This document shows positions 45,005 through 54,469 of a stretch of DNA of 64,000 bases, piece by piece. Under the pieces are notes generated by a model that did no database searches, had not been told where the DNA came from, and was given only the letters and a program-made list of their open reading frames with translations. The position numbers were made by a program, and so were the translations under genes. Position 1 is the first letter of the stretch, and every line of letters starts with the position of its first letter. The stretch is from UBA1672 sp964352665 (GTDB taxonomy: Bacteria; Pseudomonadota; Alphaproteobacteria; Micavibrionales; Micavibrionaceae): the NCBI GenBank assembly GCA_964352665.1, contig CAYGSJ010000009.1, positions 1-64,000 of the forward strand, in the 5' to 3' direction.

Positions 45005-45708
45005 GACGATTGGCAATTATTCCTGCGCGCGGAGGTTCAAAAAGAATCCCTGACAAAAATATCAAGAATTTTTGTGGGCGCCCTATGATAGCGCATGCCA
45101 TTCAAGCTGCCGAAGATTCAAAGATTTTTGATATGATCCACGTCTCGACAGATAGTGCTGCAATAGCAACAGTGGCAGGAGAATACGGTCATAACCCAGA
45201 TTTCATGAGACCTTCAGAGTTTTCCAGTGATCATGCCTCAATGATGGAAGCCATACAGTATGTTGTGAAAGAATATAAGGAACATGATCAAGTATTTGAT
45301 ACTGTGGCTTTACTGTATGCAACGAGCCCGTTGATGGATTCAAATGATCTTAAAAAAGCCTGTATAGAGTTTGAAACAACAGATCTTAAGAAGGCATTAT
45401 TGGCGGTAACGCCTTATCCTGCACCTATAGAACATGCTTTTCGTTTAGGAGATAACGGTGATCTCAATCCAAATGATGCCGCCGCTCTTGCTATGCGTAC
45501 ACAGGATTTAAAACACGCCTACTATGATGCAGGTATGTTTGCATTTTATACGTCTGAGTATATTTTGAACGCTGGTGGAAGTGGTGATTTTAATGAGTTC
45601 AGAGGCTTTGAAGTTTCCTCTTTCAGGGTAACTGATATAGATTGGCCCGAAGATTGGGAGCGTGCAGAAATGCTCTATAAGGCTGTTCATAAAGAGAATA
45701 AGGGTTAA
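45001..45708 (+). CDS. pseF: CMP-pseudaminic acid cytidylyltransferase PseF
   Basis: 235 aa. Activates the nonulosonic acid with CTP. AIIPARGGSKRIPDKNIK is the CMP-NeuAc synthetase family loop, followed by HVSTDSAAIA and the PSEFSSDHASMMEA stretch. The reading R-I-P in the loop is the form I associate with PseF. Completes the pathway from UDP-GlcNAc to a CMP-activated sugar within the window. Next gene starts 3 nt later. Confidence 0.9.
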   Translation: MRRLAIIPARGGSKRIPDKNIKNFCGRPMIAHAIQAAEDSKIFDMIHVSTDSAAIATVAGEYGHNPDFMRPSEFSSDHASMMEAIQYVVKEYKEHDQVFDTVALLYATSPLMDSNDLKKACIEFETTDLKKALLAVTPYPAPIEHAFRLGDNGDLNPNDAAALAMRTQDLKHAYYDAGMFAFYTSEYILNAGGSGDFNEFRGFEVSSFRVTDIDWPEDWERAEMLYKAVHKENKG

Positions 45709-45711
45709 TTT

Positions 45712-47421
45712 ATGTCTGATTATACCCGCAAATCTTCCATACAACTACTTAAGCATTTTGTAGGGTTATACCCTATGCGGGCCTTAATTGTTATTGTGGC
45801 ACTTTTAATGGCGGGTGTAGTAGAAACGATTGGTATAGGTGCGTTACTACCTCTTTTAAATATAGTATTAGGCAATACAGAAGCGCAAGAAAGCAATACA
45901 TTAACATGGGTAATAGATTCAGTTTTTAGTTTTTTTGGATTGAATCAAAGCTTTGATAATTTACTATTTTTGATTGTTCTTGCGATTGCATTTAAGGCTT
46001 TTGTTATTTTTCAAGCCCTAAAAGTTGTAGCGTACGTTTCAGTTGATATTACCTACGATTTACGCCGTCAGTTTATAAATGCTCTTATGGTAGCGCGTTG
46101 GAATTATTATACTTCTCTAGATCCTGGAAAATCTGCAAACGCAATTGCAACCGAAGCTGATTATGCGGGTCATTTTTGTACAATCATGGGCAAGACAGTT
46201 TCTTCGGCCCTGCAGGCGGGAATATATGCATTAATTGCTTTTGTCATAGATTGGAAAATTAGTTTAGCGGCCATAGTTATGGGCAGTATTTTTGCCTTTT
46301 TATTACGATTTTTAGTTCGAATGGCAAGAGACGCAGGAAACGAAATGGCGATTACTTTGAATAGCCTACTTTCAAGTCTAAGTGAATCTTTAGCAGGAGC
46401 AAAACCCATCAAAGCAATGGGCGAGGAAAAACAATACAGTCATTTATTAAACGCGGATACTATAGGGTTACAAAACTGTCGAAAAAGATTGGCCTTTTCA
46501 AGTTTATTATTAACACATTTGCACGAACCCATGCTCGTTTCTTTAATGGCTTTGGGCCTTTGGTGGGCATATGGTTTTGCACAATATCCTATAACCGAGC
46601 TATTTATGATGGCTTTTTTGTTTAACAGATTACTAAATCAGGTAAATCTTGTTCAAAATAACTATCAAAAAACATCGGTTTTTGAAGGAGCGGTTAATTC
46701 AATTCTGGAAAAAATTCAAGTTGCTTCAGAACAGCAGGAACAATCGTTTGGAACGGCCGATCCTAATTTACAAAAAGAAATAAATTTAAAAAATTTGAAG
46801 TTGGGATACGAAGATAAGATCATTTTGGACAACTTCAGTGCTAAAATTTCTGCTGGAAAAATGACGGCTATATTTGGCCCCTCTGGGTCCGGGAAGTCGA
46901 CGATCTTGGATGCAGCACTTGGCCTGATTATTCCAAAGTCTGGTAATGTATTTATAGATGAAAATGATTTGAATGATGTTGATATCCGCAAATGGAGAAA
47001 AATGATTGGTTATGTCCCCCAAGATACTTTTTTATTTCATGACACGGTTTATAAGAATATTACATTGGGCGATAAAAGTATTTCACAAGAAAGAGTTATT
47101 AACGCATTAAAGGTTGCGAATGCATGGGAATTTATATCTCAAACTGATGGTGGAATTTATCATGTAGTAGGCGAACGGGGTGGAAAGTTGTCCGGCGGGC
47201 AAAGGCAGCGTTTAGCTCTTGCTCGGGCTCTGGTGCGGGAGCCTGCTTTACTGATTATGGACGAAGCTACCACCGGTTTGGATGAAGAGAATGAACGGAT
47301 TATTCTAGAGGCTTTGAAAAATATGTTGCCCGATGTCACAATAATTTTGATTTCCCATGATCCAAAAATTCTAGATATTGCAGATCATGTTATAAATCTC
47401 AAAAACGATAATGTGAGTTGA
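45712..47421 (+). CDS. ABC exporter (fused membrane and ATPase domains)
   Basis: 569 aa half-transporter. An N-terminal exporter-type membrane domain (about residues 1-320, several hydrophobic helices) is fused to an ATPase with Walker A GPSGSGKST (near residue 390), signature LSGGQRQRLALARAL and Walker B LLIMDEAT. Placement in the glycan operon suggests a PglK/MsbA-like flippase for a lipid-linked oligosaccharide. It has no peptidase domain, so it is not an obvious RTX exporter. Confidence 0.85.
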   Translation: MSDYTRKSSIQLLKHFVGLYPMRALIVIVALLMAGVVETIGIGALLPLLNIVLGNTEAQESNTLTWVIDSVFSFFGLNQSFDNLLFLIVLAIAFKAFVIFQALKVVAYVSVDITYDLRRQFINALMVARWNYYTSLDPGKSANAIATEADYAGHFCTIMGKTVSSALQAGIYALIAFVIDWKISLAAIVMGSIFAFLLRFLVRMARDAGNEMAITLNSLLSSLSESLAGAKPIKAMGEEKQYSHLLNADTIGLQNCRKRLAFSSLLLTHLHEPMLVSLMALGLWWAYGFAQYPITELFMMAFLFNRLLNQVNLVQNNYQKTSVFEGAVNSILEKIQVASEQQEQSFGTADPNLQKEINLKNLKLGYEDKIILDNFSAKISAGKMTAIFGPSGSGKSTILDAALGLIIPKSGNVFIDENDLNDVDIRKWRKMIGYVPQDTFLFHDTVYKNITLGDKSISQERVINALKVANAWEFISQTDGGIYHVVGERGGKLSGGQRQRLALARALVREPALLIMDEATTGLDEENERIILEALKNMLPDVTIILISHDPKILDIADHVINLKNDNVS

Positions 47422-47425
47422 TCCT

Positions 47426-49078
47426 ATGATTATTTATGATGGAAGATACACTGACTGGACAAAACTTACAAAAGAAGAGGGGGCTTGCTTCTTCAAGGGT
47501 CCTGAAGAATTTGCAAGAAAAATGTTTGATTTGGTTCTTGATTCTGCACATGAAGATATATGTTCTCAAATCACTAATTTTCTAAATGAACTTTATAATT
47601 TTTCTGCAGGGTTTATTGAAACTGAAAATTTTATAGTAGCTTGGGTAGATCACATCAGAAGCTGGCCGTTATATTACAGCACTGAAGAAAACAGTTTTTT
47701 CCTCTCAAATAATGCCAGAATGGTTAAAGAAAGATTGACGAATTTTTCTGTAGACCCTGTTTCTTGTATTGAGTTTGCAATGTCGGGTTATGTGGCAGGG
47801 AATAACACATTGTACGATCAAATTAAATGTATGCAACCAGGCGAATTTTTAATTTGGGACAAGAAAAATAAGCAATTACGGACAGAACGTCTATTCCGGT
47901 ATATCCCTGATATGACACAAGACATCAACCCTGACAGTTGGGATCAAAACTTAAAGAAGTTAGGGGAAATTATTGATGCTTTAACTAAAAAAATAATTTC
48001 TAGAGCTGATGGAAGACCAATATGGGTTCCCTTAAGTGGTGGTTTGGATTCCAGGCTTATTTTATGCAAATTACACGAACATGGGTATAAAAATATAAGT
48101 ACATTTACTTATGGTCCTTATTTTAACTTTGAAGCCAAAATTGCAAAAAAAGTGGCAAAAAATCTCGGTGTTGCCTGGCATTTTGTTAGTCCATCAATGT
48201 CATCAATTCGGCGTTACTTTAAAGACGAAGAAAGAAAGAATTTCTGGGAAAGTACAGATGGGTTGAAGGCCATTTCGAGCATGAGAGAGTTTTCTGCTCT
48301 GATGTGTTTACGCGAGAAGAAAAAACTCCCCAATCATGCCATTTTGATAAATGGTCAATCTGGGGACTATATAACAGGCAATCATATTTCGCCTAAGTGG
48401 TTTGAAAATATAGAATTAAATATGGATGTTTTTTATGATGTTATTTTCAAGAAACATTATGCTCTTTGGGGGTCACTCAACACAGAAGATAATTTTCAAC
48501 AATTAAAAAAGAGAATAGATAAACTGATTTCCGGTATACCCGACTTGGTAGACTCTCCTTCGAAATGGGCCACTATGGAAGAAGTATGGGAGTATGATGC
48601 CCGCCAGATATGTTTGGTTGCTAATGGTCAACGTAGTTATGATTTTTTTGAGTATGATTGGGAAATGCCATTGTGGGAGCGTGAGCTTGTGGAGTTTTGT
48701 GAAAAGTTGCCGTTTCAACAGAAAAGAGATCAAAGGCTATATAAAGATTATTTAAGACAATATAATTATCAGGATTTGTTTCCAGAGGAAGAACCCTACA
48801 TTTGGAGATGGCCACCACATATGATGTGGGTGGTTCCTTTAGCTCAAATAATTGAAAAGGTAAAAGGTTCTGACGTAAAAGAAAGTTTTTATGCCCTTAT
48901 GCGGTATCATGGCCATTACTCTAATCAATTCTATAGTTTTCCTTGGGCAACCCATGAAAAGACCTTTGAAGTTGCGCGTAATGTAATGTCTTTGAATGTG
49001 CGTGAATGGGCAACAGAAAACAGGGATATATTTTCTGAAGATATTTTAAAGGGTATGATGATTAATCATGTGGATTGA
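47426..49078 (+). CDS. Asparagine-synthetase-like protein lacking the N-terminal cysteine
   Basis: 550 aa. The synthetase domain carries the PP-loop SGGLDSR (about residues 203-209), which binds ATP. An N-terminal region resembling the glutaminase fold (FIVAWVDHIRSWPLYYS) is present, but the residue after Met is Ile, not the catalytic Cys2. It therefore cannot release ammonia from glutamine in the normal way. It may use free ammonia or another amine, like beta-lactam synthetases and glycan amidotransferases. Such genes occur in capsule and LPS clusters to amidate uronic or nonulosonic acids. Confidence 0.75.
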   Translation: MIIYDGRYTDWTKLTKEEGACFFKGPEEFARKMFDLVLDSAHEDICSQITNFLNELYNFSAGFIETENFIVAWVDHIRSWPLYYSTEENSFFLSNNARMVKERLTNFSVDPVSCIEFAMSGYVAGNNTLYDQIKCMQPGEFLIWDKKNKQLRTERLFRYIPDMTQDINPDSWDQNLKKLGEIIDALTKKIISRADGRPIWVPLSGGLDSRLILCKLHEHGYKNISTFTYGPYFNFEAKIAKKVAKNLGVAWHFVSPSMSSIRRYFKDEERKNFWESTDGLKAISSMREFSALMCLREKKKLPNHAILINGQSGDYITGNHISPKWFENIELNMDVFYDVIFKKHYALWGSLNTEDNFQQLKKRIDKLISGIPDLVDSPSKWATMEEVWEYDARQICLVANGQRSYDFFEYDWEMPLWERELVEFCEKLPFQQKRDQRLYKDYLRQYNYQDLFPEEEPYIWRWPPHMMWVVPLAQIIEKVKGSDVKESFYALMRYHGHYSNQFYSFPWATHEKTFEVARNVMSLNVREWATENRDIFSEDILKGMMINHVD

Positions 49079-49634
49079 GGTTATCGGATTGCCGGGTGTA
49101 GGCAAAACAACGTTAATAGAAAATAATAGTTCTTCTATACCTAAATCGTATAAAATAATTCGCTCTAATCAAGCCCGGCTTCTACAACGAATAGTATCAA
49201 AGCTGTATCTTATATTTATTTTTGGGCCTATTTTAAAAAACCAAAGAGCAGCACAAAAGCTTGCTTATCGTATGGGATTCAGGGTATTTGAAGACAAAAA
49301 CAGTTATGTTTTCTTCTACGATTCCGGCATTTTGCAAGCGGTACTGGAAAATATATTAGAAAGAGAATTTCAAAACGTAGACCGAAATTTGGCAGTCATG
49401 CCACATCTTTCTATGCCGGACAAAGTAATATATATTAAGGATGATATTCAAAAAATTGTTGAGAGAGAAAAGGGTCGTCAAAACCCTCGGTTTGATTTCA
49501 ATTTTAATGAAACCATTCGTCTTTATGAACTCGCCGAAAAGTTTATTGAAAAAGAGCTCTTGCAGCACGTTAAATTAGTGGACACTATAAGGCCCGATCA
49601 AATTGATGACTTTGAAAAGGCTTTTAAATCATGA
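49068..49634 (+). CDS. P-loop kinase-like protein
   Basis: 188 aa. Walker A GLPGVGKTT is at residues 7-15; the rest resembles nucleoside/adenylate-kinase-like P-loop folds (DKVIYIKDDI, then a basic VEREKGRQNPR lid-like segment). No recognised family name. Overlaps the preceding gene by 11 nt and the next by 4 nt. May phosphorylate a sugar or lipid carrier in the glycan pathway. Confidence 0.6.
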   Translation: MWIEVIGLPGVGKTTLIENNSSSIPKSYKIIRSNQARLLQRIVSKLYLIFIFGPILKNQRAAQKLAYRMGFRVFEDKNSYVFFYDSGILQAVLENILEREFQNVDRNLAVMPHLSMPDKVIYIKDDIQKIVEREKGRQNPRFDFNFNETIRLYELAEKFIEKELLQHVKLVDTIRPDQIDDFEKAFKS

Positions 49635-50323
49635 AGAGACATTTAAAATTTTTATATGTGCTTATTGTAGATTCAGCATACTTTTTAGTTTATCAGGCAC
49701 TCTGTCATTTGCCTTTTTTTAAACTATACCAGCCTATATATAAAAAAAATAAAAACAAAGACTTAACAAGATTTTGCCGGGACAGGTGGGAAGCCTTTTC
49801 ATTGCATTTGCCTACTAAACCGGGATCCGTACTAGATATTGGTTGCAACATAGGTTTTTTCTCATTTATGGCAGCAGAAAAAGGGCATTTTTCCTATGGC
49901 GTCGAATCTGATTATTTTAATATTACTAGCTGTAATGCTATAAAACAGACTACAAATTCAGAGCGTGTTTTATTTACAAAGCATTTAATTGACCCAGAAT
50001 ATATAAATTTTATGCCAGGGTTTGACACGGTTATCAATCTATCAGTCTTCCATCATTGGGTTAAGGCGTATGGTGCTGATCAGGCACAGGAGATGATGAA
50101 AGCGCTGGCACAAAAATGCAGTTGTATGATTTTTGAAACAGGACAGTCTAATGAAAAAGGTACTAAATGGCAGCCTTTACTGTCTTTTATGGGTGATGAC
50201 CCTAAGTTATGGATTGAAGATTTTTTGAAGGATATCGGTTTTAATCAAGTAGAAATGATAGGAACTTTTTCAACCGGTCTTACTTCAGTCGATCGGTATT
50301 TGTTTGTTGCTAAGAAGTCCTAA
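49631..50323 (+). CDS. SAM-dependent methyltransferase
   Basis: 230 aa class I methyltransferase. An N-terminal hydrophobic stretch (residues about 7-30) may tether it to the membrane. Motif I is VLDIGCNIGFFSF, followed by YGVESDYFNI and the VINLSVFHHW motif IV region. Last gene of the plus-strand run; its stop overlaps that of the convergent dehydrogenase (CTAA). Substrate unknown. Confidence 0.75.
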   Translation: MKRHLKFLYVLIVDSAYFLVYQALCHLPFFKLYQPIYKKNKNKDLTRFCRDRWEAFSLHLPTKPGSVLDIGCNIGFFSFMAAEKGHFSYGVESDYFNITSCNAIKQTTNSERVLFTKHLIDPEYINFMPGFDTVINLSVFHHWVKAYGADQAQEMMKALAQKCSCMIFETGQSNEKGTKWQPLLSFMGDDPKLWIEDFLKDIGFNQVEMIGTFSTGLTSVDRYLFVAKKS

Positions 50324-51627
50324 GCTTTAACAACCCGAGCTTTTTCTGAAAATAAATACATTACATTACGTGTGTCTATTACAAGTTGTGCATTATCTGC
50401 AATGTCCTGATAGTTTACTTTGTCATGCTCTGTAACAATAACCACTGCGTCATAATCACCTAAAGTTTTTGCATTCCAGTCTATAGACGTTCTGCCGGAT
50501 AGTTGGGTATGCTCTCTGCTAGGTAAAATTTTAGGAATATGTGGGTCGTAATAGTCAACCTTAGCTCCGTGCATTTCTAGTTTTTCAATAATCACAAAAG
50601 CTGGAGACTCACGCTGATCATTGATGTTTTTCTTATAGGCAACGCCGATAATTAAAATATGTGCATCCTGTACATCTTGATCAAGACTCTCAATGGTTTT
50701 TAAAACCACATAATCCGGCATGGCGGTATTAATTTCTCCGGCCAATTCTATAAACCGTGTGTCAATACCGTGTTGTTTTGCTTTCCATGTGAGGTAGAAG
50801 GGATCTATTGGAATGCAGTGCCCACCAAGGCCTGGGCCGGGATAAAAAGGCATGTAGCCGAAAGGCTTTGTTTTTGCACCCTCTATGACATCCCAGATAT
50901 CAATCCCCATTTTTTCGTAAACAACTTTTAGCTCGTTTACTAATGCGATATTTACCGCCCTGAATATATTTTCTGTCAATTTAACAGCCTCTGCTGTTGC
51001 GCTACTGGAGACCGTCACAACCTCTTGAAGGAAATTCGTATAGAAAGCTGTTGCCAAGCCACGTTCCTTTTCGGTGTCAGCTCCAACAATTTTTGGAATA
51101 GTTGAAGTTTCAAAGTCCGGATTACCAGGATCTTCGCGCTCAGGAGAAAAGGCCAGATAGAAATCTTTTCCTGCTGTTAAACCAGTTTTTTCTTCTAGGA
51201 TTGGTTTTACTTCACCGCTAAGTGTACCTGGATAGGTTGTAGATTCAAGAATAACCATTTGCCCTTTCTTGAGGTTTGTAGCAATTGTGTTTGCTGTACT
51301 TAAAACATACGAAAGATCGGGTTCCTTTTTGTTTGTAAGGGGTGTAGGAACGCAAATGACTATGACATCTACATCCGAAAGTTTTGAAAAATCTGAAGTT
51401 GCCTCGAATAAATCTTTTTCTCTATAAGATTCTATAATTTCACTTGGCACTGTTTCCAGATAGCTTATCCCACTATTTAGTTGCTCTGCTTTTTCTGGAA
51501 CAATATCAAAGCCAATAACCTGACCACCTGAACGGCAAATAGAATGCATTAAAGGCAAGCCAACATAACCAAGCCCTATAATACCTGTTACGACTGTTTT
51601 ATTATCTATTTTTTGTTTCAGATCCAT
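50320..51627 (-). CDS. UDP-N-acetylglucosamine 6-dehydrogenase (WbpA/TviB-like)
   Basis: 435 aa member of the UDP-glucose/GDP-mannose dehydrogenase family. IGLGYVGLPL is the NAD site, FSPEREDPGN is the segment I associate with the WbpA/WbpO branch rather than UDP-glucose dehydrogenases, and GGHCIPIDP holds the catalytic cysteine. Makes a UDP-HexNAc uronic acid for a glycan. Start overlaps the previous GT4 gene by 26 nt. Last gene of a three-gene minus-strand set. Confidence 0.88.
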   Translation of the reverse strand: MDLKQKIDNKTVVTGIIGLGYVGLPLMHSICRSGGQVIGFDIVPEKAEQLNSGISYLETVPSEIIESYREKDLFEATSDFSKLSDVDVIVICVPTPLTNKKEPDLSYVLSTANTIATNLKKGQMVILESTTYPGTLSGEVKPILEEKTGLTAGKDFYLAFSPEREDPGNPDFETSTIPKIVGADTEKERGLATAFYTNFLQEVVTVSSSATAEAVKLTENIFRAVNIALVNELKVVYEKMGIDIWDVIEGAKTKPFGYMPFYPGPGLGGHCIPIDPFYLTWKAKQHGIDTRFIELAGEINTAMPDYVVLKTIESLDQDVQDAHILIIGVAYKKNINDQRESPAFVIIEKLEMHGAKVDYYDPHIPKILPSREHTQLSGRTSIDWNAKTLGDYDAVVIVTEHDKVNYQDIADNAQLVIDTRNVMYLFSEKARVVKA

Positions 51628-52852
51628 GCTTTTTATCGTCTTTGATCATTGCTTCAATCAGCATTTTATAATGGTTGTATATTGGCTGTTGTCCAGCCTT
51701 TTTGTGAATTTCTCTCGAGACGTTTAAACGCTGTTCTTCTACAAAATGAGAAATTTTATCAATTGCCTTGGCCCATTGTTGTGGCTCATTAATATCACAT
51801 AAATAGCCATTTTTATCATCTTCAATCCATTCGCAGAAAGCCGGCTCACTCTTGTTTGCAATAACCGGAAGACCACAGGCCATGGCTTCCATCATTGGTG
51901 TTCCAAAACCCTCATTCCATGCGGGCATAAGGTAAATATCTGCGCTTTTCATGTACTCATCTGCACTAACAAAATCGGTCACTAAATGCACCCGATCTTC
52001 TAATTTATTCTCTTCAATAGTTTTATAAATCCCACTGATATATTTTTGATCCCGTTCCTTTAGGGGACCGTCTTTGATCATAGGGCCTGCAATTAATGCG
52101 ACATAGTTAGAGGGAAGGTATTTCAATGTTTCTACAATGAGAATTTGATTTTTCTGGGGCATCATTTTTGCAACATTTGCCAAGACGATCTGCTTTTCAG
52201 AAAAACCGGAAATCTTTTTTCTTATTTCAACTTTTTGGTCTTCAGAAACTTTAAAAAATTTTTCTTCATCAACCGGGTTGGGTCGCATCCAGATTTTTTC
52301 TTGGTTTAGTCCAGCACTCAGACATTTCCTTTCCATGTCCTTAGTAAGAGCCACGACCATAAAATTATCGATTTCAGGTGTTTTAAAGAATAAGAGAAAT
52401 TTTTGTCTATAGGGTGCGTTTGCAGTTACCAGTTCCATCAAAACCGGAATATTTTTTATCTTGGCATAAAGCAGAGCTGCGGCTGTCCCACCCGAGTGCC
52501 CTGCAATATGAAACAACTCTATATTCCGATATGGTTTTGCAACAAAAAGCGTAAATAAAGTCTGCAAGAACTCGCTTTGGTAAATAAAACTGTGCTTCCA
52601 TTTTTGAGGAATAAAATGCAACCCCGAGAATAATGTGTGTACCCAGTGAGCACATATACGACGCACGGGTATTTGGTTATGTATGTATTGCTTCGACTTT
52701 ACTTGCTCAATTCCGTTACATAAAACTGTTACATCATATTTTTTGTCTTCGCTGTTTAACCATTCATAGAGGCGAGGTATTCGTACGCCAGGTCCGGAAT
52801 ATTCTGGCGGAAACTTACTTATAACCAATAAAACATTAGATTTACTTGCCAT
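51602..52852 (-). CDS. GT4 family glycosyltransferase
   Basis: 416 aa GT-B enzyme. N-terminal LVISKFPPEYSGPGVRIPRL carries the acceptor-domain loop. In the donor half, PNPVDEEKF and the E-x7-E motif EGFGTPMMEAMACGLPVIAN (20 residues) are seen. Its ATG overlaps the stop of the upstream GT4 gene by one base (TAATG), so the two are coupled. Donor unknown. Confidence 0.88.
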   Translation of the reverse strand: MASKSNVLLVISKFPPEYSGPGVRIPRLYEWLNSEDKKYDVTVLCNGIEQVKSKQYIHNQIPVRRICAHWVHTLFSGLHFIPQKWKHSFIYQSEFLQTLFTLFVAKPYRNIELFHIAGHSGGTAAALLYAKIKNIPVLMELVTANAPYRQKFLLFFKTPEIDNFMVVALTKDMERKCLSAGLNQEKIWMRPNPVDEEKFFKVSEDQKVEIRKKISGFSEKQIVLANVAKMMPQKNQILIVETLKYLPSNYVALIAGPMIKDGPLKERDQKYISGIYKTIEENKLEDRVHLVTDFVSADEYMKSADIYLMPAWNEGFGTPMMEAMACGLPVIANKSEPAFCEWIEDDKNGYLCDINEPQQWAKAIDKISHFVEEQRLNVSREIHKKAGQQPIYNHYKMLIEAMIKDDKKHGSETKNR

Positions 52853-53958
52853 TATGAAATCAACGCTCTGAACTTTGTTTCAAACTCTGTCCCTATTTTA
52901 TCTACATGAAATGCCATTGCTCTTGCTTTTTGGTGTTCTGGATCAATTTCTGCTGCCATAGCTTCTATCATTAAGTTGGCTATCTCTTCCGCATTACCAA
53001 CAGGTGCAAGATATCCATAGTTTCCTTTACCAAGAATTTCTGCTGGCCCAGACGGGCAGTCAGTTGAAACAATTCTAAGACCACAATAAAGGGCTTCGAC
53101 AATCACATTACAAAAACCCTCCCACGCAGACGTTATAACAAAAAGATCAGCGCTGGCCATTAAAGGCAGGGGATTAGATATAAATCCTGCAAAAGTTATA
53201 TTGTTTTCTAGATCAAGTGTTGCCGTCAAAAATTGAATTTCTTGAGATAGATGACCATCTCCCAAAATAGCTAAATGGGCATTGGGGTCGTGTTTCAGAT
53301 AAAGCGAAAAAGATTTAAGAAGTGTAGGGTAATCCTTTTGTTCAACTAATCGCCCAGATGTTATTATTTTGGTTGTACAACCGTCCGGAAATATTGAGGT
53401 TGCCGCCTCGTATAATTTATTCTCAAAATCATCAGTAACCACAGGATTGTACACGGTTTCAATTTTGTTCGAGTCTTTTGTGCCGATTATTTTGTTAAGA
53501 TCTTCTGCTACGCCATTGGATATAGCAATGATTTTATCGCTTAAGGGGTAAAGGGAAGAAATTAAACCCGTCCAGAATTTTTGTTTTAGGAAAGGTTCTG
53601 CATTTAAGCGCTTTGTCGGGTGGTTTCTTTCACTAATCACAATTTTTGTTTTTGCCGTCTTTGCAGCTTTTTTAGCTAGAATCGCAATAATATTTACATG
53701 GTACAAAGCAGAAAACATTACATCAGGATTTTGAGTTTTCAGATAATCGGAAAGTTTACTAATAGCGTGATAGGTCCTCTTTTTCTCAAAATCATAGACG
53801 CGCACTTTTTCCGAAACAAAAACCTGATATGGTCCTGTCGCATTAAACAATACCAAATCAGTTTTGTAGCCTTTATGAGCAAACCAATTTGCTAGATTTA
53901 TAACCATTTTTTGGGCGCCACCACCATTTAAATCCGGTAGCAAAAAAGCAATATGCAT
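52852..53958 (-). CDS. GT4 family glycosyltransferase
   Basis: 368 aa GT-B enzyme. IAFLLPDLNGGGAQKMVINL (20 residues) opens the protein; VISERNHP, SGRLVEQKDYPTLLKSF and WEGFCNVIVEALYCG follow. The ATG at 53958 is used with AGG 8 nt upstream; a TTG five codons earlier is less likely. First gene of the minus-strand trio that ends in the dehydrogenase. Its N-terminus resembles that of the GT4 at 30297. Confidence 0.88.
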   Translation of the reverse strand: MHIAFLLPDLNGGGAQKMVINLANWFAHKGYKTDLVLFNATGPYQVFVSEKVRVYDFEKKRTYHAISKLSDYLKTQNPDVMFSALYHVNIIAILAKKAAKTAKTKIVISERNHPTKRLNAEPFLKQKFWTGLISSLYPLSDKIIAISNGVAEDLNKIIGTKDSNKIETVYNPVVTDDFENKLYEAATSIFPDGCTTKIITSGRLVEQKDYPTLLKSFSLYLKHDPNAHLAILGDGHLSQEIQFLTATLDLENNITFAGFISNPLPLMASADLFVITSAWEGFCNVIVEALYCGLRIVSTDCPSGPAEILGKGNYGYLAPVGNAEEIANLMIEAMAAEIDPEHQKARAMAFHVDKIGTEFETKFRALIS

Positions 53959-54097
53959 ATCTGTTAACCTCAAGATATAGATAGAGAAATATGATTTAAA
54001 AAGAAAGACTTATATTGGTTTTATTTGTTGTGTTGCCTTTCATATGATTGCATGGTTATCATGATCCGTAACGTAATCAATGAATAGACGGTAGAGA

Positions 54098-54469
54098 ATG
54101 GCTCTTTCCTTATCCCAGATATTGCAATTGGTTTGCTTTTCTTTGCTTTTGGCATGTGGGCAAACATTATTTAAATATGCCGCGGTTTCTTTACCGCCCT
54201 TAACGTCAATACCTTCTTTTGTTGCTCTTCTAACGAATTTATGGTTTTGGGGCGCCCTCGTTTTATACGGTACAGCCACGTTGCTTTGGATAATTATCCT
54301 TCAAAATGTGGCTCTTTCCTTGGCCTATCCATTTGCAGCACTCGGGTTTATTTTTGTACCCGCTATAGCCTGGATCTTATTTAAAGAGCCTCTTAATGCC
54401 TACTATTTAATTGGCATTATTCTGATCATTGGTGGCTTGGGTATGATTACCGTTATGGGGTCTAAATGA
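54098..54469 (+). CDS. Small DMT/EamA-type membrane protein (ArnE/EmrE-like)
   Basis: 123 aa with four hydrophobic helices (about residues 5-25, 40-62, 68-92, 98-119), PFAALGFIFVP and a LFKEPLNAYYLIGIILIIGG end, typical of the small multidrug/undecaprenyl-phosphate-sugar flippase subunits. The next gene overlaps it by 4 nt and encodes a polyprenyl-phosphate glycosyltransferase, so it probably flips the lipid-linked sugar made there. Confidence 0.75.
   Translation: MALSLSQILQLVCFSLLLACGQTLFKYAAVSLPPLTSIPSFVALLTNLWFWGALVLYGTATLLWIIILQNVALSLAYPFAALGFIFVPAIAWILFKEPLNAYYLIGIILIIGGLGMITVMGSK

Noticed and set aside
45712..47421. ABC exporter as type I secretion ATPase for the RTX proteins
   Set aside because: No HlyD-type partner beside it and it is embedded in a glycan operon; a flippase role fits better.
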